From Burkholderiales bacterium (GTDB lineage Bacteria; Pseudomonadota; Gammaproteobacteria; Burkholderiales; Usitatibacteraceae), in assembly GCA_017880705.1 (NCBI GenBank), contig JADGRS010000064.1, positions 1-10,869 on the forward strand: a DNA stretch of 10,869 nt. Direction: 5' to 3'. Position 1 is the stretch's first letter, and the number at the start of each line of letters is the position of its first letter. The notes under the pieces were generated by a model. It did no database searches, was not told the origin of the DNA, and was given only the letters and a program-made list of their open reading frames with translations. Positions 6,051-10,869 of this stretch are shown here, one piece after another. Made by a program: the position numbers and the translations under genes.

Positions 6051-6224
6051 TTATCGCGTGATGAGCTTCACCAACCCGAACAACGCCAGCACGAGCATCG
6101 CGCAGGTCACCAGGCCCGCGAAGATCACATGCTGCGGCTTCAGGCGCTTCAGGTCCGCTTCGTATTCCGCGCCCTTCCTCACCCCGAAGAAGCTCCAGAA
6201 GACCGCCTTGAACGCCTTGATCAT
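6051..6224 (-). CDS. DUF2970-family small membrane protein
   Basis: A 57-residue protein, read directly from the minus strand. It begins MIKAFKAVFWSFFGVRKG, continues through a charged segment (EYEADLKRLKP, about residues 20-30) and has one membrane helix from about 33 to 54, ending KLITR. The FWSFFGVRKG start followed by a single helix matches what I know as DUF2970, a family placed between ctaG and the subunit III gene in betaproteobacterial oxidase clusters. Its function is not known to me; a role in oxidase assembly is inferred from context. The ATG at 6224 overlaps the ctaG stop as ATGA. The gap to ctaE is 36 bases and contains the ctaE ribosome site. Confidence 0.85.
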   Translation of the reverse strand: MIKAFKAVFWSFFGVRKGAEYEADLKRLKPQHVIFAGLVTCAMLVLALFGLVKLITR

Positions 6225-6751
6225 CCGCTCTTCGCCGGGACTTCGAAGAACGTGTACGAAAGCGAAATGGTCGAGAGATCACGTGGCGCGTCGGTGAGCA
6301 CCCGGAAGACGACCGGCATCTCGCGGGTCTCGCCCGCCGCGAACGTCTGGTTCGAGAAGCAGAAGCATTCCTGCTTTGCGATGTAGCGCTCGGCCGCCTC
6401 GGGGGCCGTGTTCATCCGCGCGCGCGCCGTCACTTCGCGTCCCAGCGTGTTCACGACGCGATACCGAACGCTCACCAGCTCGCCCGGGTGCAGCTTCACC
6501 GCGCGGTCGAGCGCCTCGAAGCGCCACGGCAACCCCGCGCTCGAAGCGAGGAGCTCCACGGTCACCTCGCGGCTCGCGTCGACCTGGGTGTTCGTCGATG
6601 CCGCGACGACGCGAGTCGAGTCGAGTCCGATCGCCTGGCAGATCTGCCGGTACATCGGCACCATCGCGAAGCCGAAGCCGAGCATTCCGACCGCGATCAC
6701 GAGCAGCTTGCCCATCAGGCGGCGGTTCTCGAGCTGGACGGCGGCGTTCAC
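6221..6751 (-). CDS. ctaG: Cytochrome oxidase assembly protein CtaG (Cox11 family), CuB insertion
   Basis: A 176-residue Cox11-type protein with one N-terminal membrane helix (about 13-32) and a periplasmic immunoglobulin-like domain. The copper-binding CFCF motif is at 129-132 (Cys129, Cys131), preceded by KQE, and a further conserved cysteine (Cys38) follows the helix in YRQIC. The C-terminus has TISLSYTFF, typical of the family. CtaG delivers copper to the CuB site of subunit I. The start is GTG 6751, which overlaps the stop of the upstream 40-residue gene (GTGA); the stop overlaps the DUF2970 start (ATGA). These overlaps imply coupled translation across three genes. Confidence 0.96.
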   Translation of the reverse strand: MNAAVQLENRRLMGKLLVIAVGMLGFGFAMVPMYRQICQAIGLDSTRVVAASTNTQVDASREVTVELLASSAGLPWRFEALDRAVKLHPGELVSVRYRVVNTLGREVTARARMNTAPEAAERYIAKQECFCFSNQTFAAGETREMPVVFRVLTDAPRDLSTISLSYTFFEVPAKSG

Positions 6752-6870
6752 TTGTAGACGAAGAACTTGAGCATCACGACGAGATAGATGCCGATGGCCA
6801 TCGCGGCGAGGGTGATCGCGCTCGCGATCGCCCTCTTCCTTTGCTTCGGGTCCACGGGGCTCGCTTCCAT
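6748..6870 (-). CDS. Cytochrome oxidase small assembly protein (40 aa)
   Basis: This 40-residue protein, read from the minus strand, has a charged N-terminus (MEASPVDPKQRKR) and a single membrane helix from about residue 14 to 34, ending FFVYK. It lies between ctaD and ctaG, where betaproteobacterial clusters carry a small one-helix protein annotated as a cytochrome oxidase small assembly protein; length, topology and position fit. It starts 13 bases after the ctaD stop and overlaps ctaG by four bases (GTGA). The ribosome site is weak. The molecular function is inferred from context only, possibly linking subunit I to CtaG. Confidence 0.8.
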   Translation of the reverse strand: MEASPVDPKQRKRAIASAITLAAMAIGIYLVVMLKFFVYK

Positions 6871-6883
6871 CGGTGTCTGTCGC

Positions 6884-8500
6884 CTATCTGACGATCGGTG
6901 GCGTCACGAACGTGTGGTACGGCATCGGCGTCGGCAGGTGCGTCCACTCGAGCGAGTCCGCGCCCTCCCACTGCTTCTGCTCGGCGGGCTTGCCGGAGCG
7001 GATCGTCGCGATCACGTTGTAGAGGAAGATCAGCTGCGAGAAGCCGAAGATGAAGGCGCCGATCGACGACCACATGTTCCACTCGGCGAATTGCAGCGCG
7101 TAATCCGGGATGCGCCGCGGCATGCCGGCGAGGCCGAGGAAGTGCTGCGGGAAGAACGCGAGGTTGAAGCCGATCATCGACAGCCAGAAGTGGAGCTTGC
7201 CGAGGCCCTCGTTGTACATCTTGCCCGACCACTTCGGCAGCCAGAAATAGATGCCGGCGATGATCGCGAAGAGCGCGCCCGACACGAGCACGTAGTGGAA
7301 GTGCGCGACGACGTAGTACGTGTTGTGCAACGTGATGTCGACGGGAACGATCGCGAGCACGAGCCCGGAGAATCCGCCGATGGTGAAGAGGCACAGGAAC
7401 CCGATCGCGAACAGCATCGGCGTCTCGAAGGTCATCTCGCCCTTCCACATCGTCGCGATCCAGTTGAAGACCTTCACGCCCGTGGGCACGGCGATCAGCA
7501 TCGTCGCGTACATGAAGAAGAGGTTGCCCGCGGCCGGCATGCCCACGGTGAACATGTGGTGGCCCCAGACGATGAACGACAGGATCGCGATCGAGGCCGT
7601 CGCGTAGACCATCGACGCGTAGCCGAAGAGCGGCTTGCGCGCGAAGGCCGGCAGGATCTGCGAGATGATCCCGAAGGCCGGCAGGATCATGATGTACACC
7701 TCGGGATGGCCGAAGAACCAGAAGATGTGCAGGAACATCGTCGGATCGCCGCCGCCCGCCGCGTTGAAGAAGCTCGTGCCGAAATGGCGGTCGGTGAGGA
7801 GCATCGTCACCGCGCCCGCGAGCACCGGCATCACCGCGATCAGCAGGTAGGCGGTGATGAGCCAGGTCCACACGAAGAGCGGCATCTTCATGAGCGTCAT
7901 GCCCGGCGCGCGCATGTTGAGGATGGTCGTGATGATGTTGATCGACCCCATGATCGACGAGGCGCCGAGGATGTGGACCGCGAGGATCGTCATGTCGACG
8001 GAAATCCCCTGCTGGATCACGAGCGGGGGATAGAGCGTCCAGCCCGAGGCGGCGGCGCCGCCGGGAACGAAGAACGAGCCGATCAGGAGCAGCGCCGCGG
8101 GAATCAGCAGCCAGAAGCTCCAGTTGTTCATGCGGGGGAACGCCATGTCCGCGGAGCCGATCTGCAGCGGCACGAGCCAGTTCGCGAATCCCACGAAGGC
8201 CGGCATGATCGCGCCGAACACCATCACCAGCCCGTGGACGGTGGTGAGGGAGTTGAAGAACTCGGGGTCGAAGAACTGCAGCCCGGGCTTGAAGAGCTCC
8301 GCGCGGATGCCCAGCGCCATCGTGCCGCCGAGGAGGAACATGAAGAACGCGAACCACAGGTACATCGTGCCGATGTCCTTGTGGTTCGTCGTGTACATCC
8401 AGCGGGTGAAACCCGCGGGCGGGCCGTGATGGTCGTGCGCCTCGGCGTGACCGTGGTCGTCGAGAGCCCCGGAAACGTGGGTGTGGCTCGCTGTGCTCAT
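6884..8500 (-). CDS. ctaD: Cytochrome c oxidase subunit I, heme-copper catalytic subunit
   Basis: A 538-residue, twelve-helix catalytic subunit. Visible residues include heme a ligands His89 (TVHG) and His402; GHPEVY (264-269) with CuB ligand His265, proton-gating Glu267 and the crosslinked Tyr269; CuB ligands His314 and His315; and heme a3 ligand His400. D-channel residues Asp118 and Asn125 (DMAFPRMNN) and K-channel Lys343 (PTGVK) are present, so this is an A-type proton-pumping oxidase. The N-terminus is histidine-rich (seven His in residues 6-25). At the predicted Mg site the usual His-Asp pair reads His392-Asn393 (LHNTYY), an unusual change discussed in the findings. The ATG at 8500 has GGAG five bases upstream. 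It lies 24 bases after ctaC in the operon. Confidence 0.98.
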   Translation of the reverse strand: MSTASHTHVSGALDDHGHAEAHDHHGPPAGFTRWMYTTNHKDIGTMYLWFAFFMFLLGGTMALGIRAELFKPGLQFFDPEFFNSLTTVHGLVMVFGAIMPAFVGFANWLVPLQIGSADMAFPRMNNWSFWLLIPAALLLIGSFFVPGGAAASGWTLYPPLVIQQGISVDMTILAVHILGASSIMGSINIITTILNMRAPGMTLMKMPLFVWTWLITAYLLIAVMPVLAGAVTMLLTDRHFGTSFFNAAGGGDPTMFLHIFWFFGHPEVYIMILPAFGIISQILPAFARKPLFGYASMVYATASIAILSFIVWGHHMFTVGMPAAGNLFFMYATMLIAVPTGVKVFNWIATMWKGEMTFETPMLFAIGFLCLFTIGGFSGLVLAIVPVDITLHNTYYVVAHFHYVLVSGALFAIIAGIYFWLPKWSGKMYNEGLGKLHFWLSMIGFNLAFFPQHFLGLAGMPRRIPDYALQFAEWNMWSSIGAFIFGFSQLIFLYNVIATIRSGKPAEQKQWEGADSLEWTHLPTPMPYHTFVTPPIVR

Positions 8501-8524
8501 GTTTGCTCCGCTTTCTGGGATTCG

Positions 8525-9709
8525 CTACTTGCGCGCGGCCGCGATCTCGGCCGGCTGGATCGCTTCGCCCGTGTGGTTGCCCCAGGCGTTGCGCTCGTAC
8601 GTGATGATTGCGGCGAGGTCGGCGTCGGCAAGCTGCGCGAACGGGGCCATCGCGGTTCCCGGCCGGCCCTTGAGGACCGTCGCGAGATGCGCGGCCTTCG
8701 GTCCGGTCGCGACTTTCGAGCCGTCGAGGGCCGGGAACGCCGGGGGCATGCCCTTGCCGGTCGGCTGGTGGCACGCCGAGCAATTCGCCGCATAGAGCTT
8801 CTCGCCGGCCGACTTCAGCTCGTCGAGCGTCCACTTCTTGTTGGGGTCGGCGGCTGGGGGCGTGGCGCCGGCGGGCGCTTCCGGCGTCGCGGCCGCGACC
8901 GTCGCCGGTGGCGGCATCTTCGCCTTGGCGTCCTTCACCCAGGCCGCGTATTCCTCGGGCGACTTGGCGACGACGACGATCGGCATGTAGCCGTGTTCCT
9001 TGCCGCAGATCTGGCTGCACTGGCCGCGGTACGTGCCCGCCTTGTCGATCTCGAACCACGCGTCCTTGATGAAGCCGGGGATGCCGTACTGATTGATGCC
9101 GAGCTGCGGCACGTACCAGCCGTGGATCACGTCGTTGGAGGTAATGAGCAGGCGCACCTTCTTGCCCACCGGAACCACCAACGGGTTGTCGACCTCGAGG
9201 AGGTAGTTCTCGTTCTTCGGCGCGCCCACCTTGCCGTCGCGCTCCTCGATCTGGTCGCGCGGCGTGGCGAGGTTCGAAAGGAACTTCACGCCGTCCTGCT
9301 GGTAGTCGTATTCCCACTTCCACTGGTATGCCGTCACCTTGATCGACATGTCCGCGTTGGACGTGTCCTTCATGTTGAGCACGGTCTGCGTCGCGGGGTA
9401 GGCCATGCCGATGAGGATGATGAAGGGAACGATCGTCCAGATGACCTCGACGGTCGTGTTCTCGTGGAATTGCGAGGCTTTGGCTCCGGCGCTGCGGCGA
9501 TGCTTGAACACCGACCAGAACATCGCGCCGAACACGATCACGAAGATCACCACGCAGACCCAGAGGATCCCGAAGTGGAGGTTGTAGATCTCGCGCGAGA
9601 CCGGGGTGACCGGCGGAAGGATGTCGACGTGGTAGTCAGCGTGAGCAGCGAGCGAAGCGACGAAGGTCGTCGCGAGAACGGAGAGGGCGCGCAGATGTTT
9701 CAAAAGCAT
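8525..9709 (-). CDS. ctaC: Cytochrome c oxidase subunit II with fused C-terminal cytochrome c domain
   Basis: A 394-residue protein: signal peptide (about 1-24, ending AAHA), two membrane helices (about 45-67 and 88-106, the second with the K-channel entry glutamate Glu88), then the cupredoxin CuA domain. CuA ligands are His196, Cys231, Cys235, His239 and Met242, with the aromatic WKWEYDY patch at 130-136. An Ala/Pro-rich linker (about 264-289) joins a class I cytochrome c domain with CSACH (310-314) and likely axial Met354. This fusion is the caa3-like arrangement, so electrons pass from heme c to CuA. Position 233 in the CuA loop is Gln (CSQIC) rather than the usual Glu. The ATG at 9709 has AAAGG upstream; 25 bases separate it from the DUF2244 gene. 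Confidence 0.98.
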   Translation of the reverse strand: MLLKHLRALSVLATTFVASLAAHADYHVDILPPVTPVSREIYNLHFGILWVCVVIFVIVFGAMFWSVFKHRRSAGAKASQFHENTTVEVIWTIVPFIILIGMAYPATQTVLNMKDTSNADMSIKVTAYQWKWEYDYQQDGVKFLSNLATPRDQIEERDGKVGAPKNENYLLEVDNPLVVPVGKKVRLLITSNDVIHGWYVPQLGINQYGIPGFIKDAWFEIDKAGTYRGQCSQICGKEHGYMPIVVVAKSPEEYAAWVKDAKAKMPPPATVAAATPEAPAGATPPAADPNKKWTLDELKSAGEKLYAANCSACHQPTGKGMPPAFPALDGSKVATGPKAAHLATVLKGRPGTAMAPFAQLADADLAAIITYERNAWGNHTGEAIQPAEIAAARK

Positions 9710-9734
9710 GGCCAGACCTTTTTTTTACGAGTTT

Positions 9735-10202
9735 CTATTTCGCGGTGACCGCGATCCGCCCGCGGAGCTCTTCCGCAAGCTTGCGCCGCCCCTCGTCCGA
9801 CATGAGCCTTCCCAGCTGCACCGTGCGCCCCGCATACGCGAGCCCGAGGGTGCACCGCGCGCCTCGCTCCCTCACGATGACGCGCGCCCAGGGCCGGTGG
9901 GCCACGAAGCGCGTTAGCGACTCTGCGTCCCTCGACTCCACACGCACCTCGTGAGGCCCGATCTCGAGGCGCTCGAAATCGGCGTCGTGCAGTCGCACGA
10001 GGTGAAACGCAAAGAAAACCAGGGCGACCTCGGCCCCCGCGAACGGCATCACGGGCCATGCCCCGACAACGACGGCGAGCATCCCGATCCCCAGCGTGGT
10101 CACCGCCATCAGCGCGAGAAAGATGCGCCTGCCAGCCGGGCCCAGCGAACGGTTGGGCACCGAATGGTGTATGTACGGCGGGGATTCCACTTCAAGGAAC
10201 AT
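9735..10202 (-). CDS. DUF2244-family membrane protein, first gene of the oxidase operon
   Basis: A 155-residue protein with an early RSLGPAGRR stretch, two membrane helices (about 28-48 and 51-69) separated by a short turn (GAWPVMPF), and a C-terminal soluble domain of about 85 residues with a VESRD and HRPWARV pattern. I recognise it as DUF2244, an integral membrane family that commonly precedes ctaC in oxidase operons. Its function is not established to my knowledge; position suggests a role in oxidase biogenesis. The ATG at 10202 has GGAG ten bases upstream. A candidate promoter lies directly ahead, making this the probable leading gene of the structural operon. It is separated from ctaC by 25 bases, including an eight-base A run in the mRNA sense. 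Confidence 0.85.
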   Translation of the reverse strand: MFLEVESPPYIHHSVPNRSLGPAGRRIFLALMAVTTLGIGMLAVVVGAWPVMPFAGAEVALVFFAFHLVRLHDADFERLEIGPHEVRVESRDAESLTRFVAHRPWARVIVRERGARCTLGLAYAGRTVQLGRLMSDEGRRKLAEELRGRIAVTAK

Positions 10203-10226
10203 CGGGGAGCCGCTCCAAGCGGGGCT

Positions 10227-10255
10227 ATTTTAGCCGAGCGGCGCTCGGCGCGCAA
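10227..10255 (-). promoter_or_regulatory. Candidate promoter of the DUF2244-ctaCDGE operon
   Basis: On the minus strand TTGCGC (10255-10250) and TAAAAT (10232-10227, five of six to consensus) are separated by exactly 17 bases. Transcription would begin near 10220, leaving a short leader before the ATG at 10202. The 17-base spacer (10233-10249) is itself a perfect inverted repeat with seven-base arms GCCGAGC and GCTCGGC around GCC. The -35 is weak (three of six), which would suit an activated promoter; this is inference. Confidence 0.45.
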
Positions 10256-10270
10256 AAGCGCCTGCGCCTT

Positions 10271-10492
10271 TCACCCATCCGTATCGCCGGACGACGCGTC
10301 GGAGGATGCGTCCCCCTCGTCTTCCGCGGGCTTCGCGGGCACGCGATAGGACTCCGTCGCCCAGGCGCCGAGGTCGGTCATCCGGCAGCGCTCGCTGCAG
10401 AACGGGCGCCAGCGGTTCGAGGGAGCGAATACTGTCGCCTTGCCGCAGGAGGGGCAGGCCAGGATCCGGCCGGAAAGCGGCGAGTCGGTCAC
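10271..10492 (-). CDS. yacG: YacG, zinc-binding DNA gyrase inhibitor
   Basis: A 73-residue protein with the four-cysteine zinc site of YacG: Cys13 and Cys16 (CPSC), then Cys32 and Cys36 (CSERC), spaced CX2C-X15-CX3C. The segment [19 protein letters not shown] is characteristic. The C-terminal tail is acidic and serine-rich (residues about 56-73). In E. coli YacG binds GyrB and inhibits gyrase. The start is GTG 10492, overlapping the zapD stop as GTGA, so the two genes are translationally coupled. Although it is co-oriented with the oxidase operon, a 68-base gap with a candidate promoter follows it. Confidence 0.94.
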   Translation of the reverse strand: MTDSPLSGRILACPSCGKATVFAPSNRWRPFCSERCRMTDLGAWATESYRVPAKPAEDEGDASSDASSGDTDG

Positions 10493-10869
10493 AAGTTGCA
10501 GAATGCCAGCTCGAAGGGAACGTCGTGCTCGTACACCCGCGTGCGCTGAACGCCCTCCGGCAGGAGGAAGCGCACGTTGAGGGCGTACTTGTTCGCGCTG
10601 ATCTCGGGAACGCACGGCAGGCCGTCCTCCAGCGCGAGGCGCAGCATCTGCGCGGGCTTTTCCGCGGGCGTCTGCTGGTACACGCCCTGGAACGCGATAA
10701 GGGATACCGTGCGGCCGCTCTCGCGCAGCACCCGCAGCACGATCGAGAGCGCCGCGTGGATCGGAAGGAGCGGCTTGAGCCATTCCTCGAGGTCGGCGCG
10801 GCGGCGCTCGACCGGATGGTGGAGCCAGTGGTGGTACGAGGGCAGGTCGAATTCGCTCGTGCCGCCCGG
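10489..10869 (-). CDS. zapD: ZapD, FtsZ-ring associated protein (C-terminal part, N-terminus outside window)
   Basis: The frame is open from the window edge and yields 126 residues before the TGA at 10491-10489. It starts within [13 protein letters not shown], followed by a helix-rich segment, the VLRVLRESG helix and the ending [15 protein letters not shown], which I recognise as ZapD (formerly YacF/DUF1342). Family knowledge: ZapD binds the C-terminal tail of FtsZ and bundles protofilaments at the Z-ring. The N-terminal half is missing because of the window boundary, not damage. The stop overlaps the yacG GTG by four bases. An internal ATG at 10740 is not the real start. Confidence 0.93.
   Translation of the reverse strand, partial: PGGTSEFDLPSYHHWLHHPVERRRADLEEWLKPLLPIHAALSIVLRVLRESGRTVSLIAFQGVYQQTPAEKPAQMLRLALEDGLPCVPEISANKYALNVRFLLPEGVQRTRVYEHDVPFELAFCNL

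Noticed and set aside
6036..6052. Short hairpin ACAG-GAAA-CTGT between the DUF2970 gene and ctaE
   Set aside because: Only four base pairs; too weak to support a regulatory claim.
6774..9323. 849-codon open frame on the minus strand overlapping ctaC and ctaD in another frame
   Set aside because: It is an out-of-frame shadow of the oxidase genes; composition is Arg/Pro/Ala-rich and lacks motifs.
6788..9748. 986-codon open frame on the plus strand opposite ctaC and ctaD
   Set aside because: The translation is rich in Arg, Glu, Asp and His with no recognisable domain, typical of the antisense of a GC-rich gene. The opposite strand carries unmistakable oxidase subunits.

Overview
This is a GC-rich (roughly 65%) chromosomal segment that looks betaproteobacterial. 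The evidence is the neighbourhood: ftsE-ftsX-rpoH, a cytochrome c oxidase cluster carrying the small accessory genes (DUF2244, DUF2970, DUF2909, a roughly 40-residue assembly protein) that I know from Betaproteobacteria, and the zapD-yacG pair. No mobile element, CRISPR array, tRNA or rRNA was seen. No stretch over 300 bases lacks a gene; the longest gap is about 80 bases.

Layout. Positions 1-1971 (+ strand): the 3' end of ftsE, ftsX (4-bp ATGA overlap), then rpoH. A perfect CIRCE operator (1061-1087) sits between ftsX and rpoH, and a strong intrinsic terminator (1993-2020) follows rpoH. Positions 2052-4879 (- strand): a tightly coupled assembly operon reading SURF1, an SCO-like membrane protein, ctaB/cyoE (heme O synthase) and SCO/SenC (copper chaperone). 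Positions 4897-5094 (+ strand): a 65-residue two-helix DUF2909 protein, divergent from SURF1. A bidirectional terminator (5118-5139) separates it from the structural operon, 5163-10202 (- strand), which reads DUF2244, ctaC (subunit II with fused cytochrome c), ctaD (subunit I), a 40-residue assembly protein, ctaG (Cox11), a 57-residue DUF2970 protein and ctaE (subunit III). Positions 10271-10869 (- strand): zapD (incomplete) and yacG.

How it works together. CtaC, CtaD and CtaE form a heme-copper oxidase of the A type, with the GHPEVY glutamate and D- and K-channel residues, and with a cytochrome c domain on subunit II (caa3-like). CtaG supplies CuB, the SCO proteins probably serve CuA, SURF1 helps heme insertion, and CtaB makes heme O. 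Heme A synthase (ctaA/cox15), which I would expect between the SCO-like gene and ctaB, is absent. On the other side, RpoH is probably under HrcA control through CIRCE, putting the heat-shock sigma factor under the repressor that classically controls groESL and dnaK.

The best leads are the CIRCE/rpoH arrangement and its embedded promoter, paired acid-to-amide changes at the predicted Mg site shared by subunits I and II, the missing ctaA, an AT-rich patch of unusual codons at the end of ftsX, and an inverted-repeat spacer in the putative oxidase promoter. I do not see a wholly new multi-gene system here.
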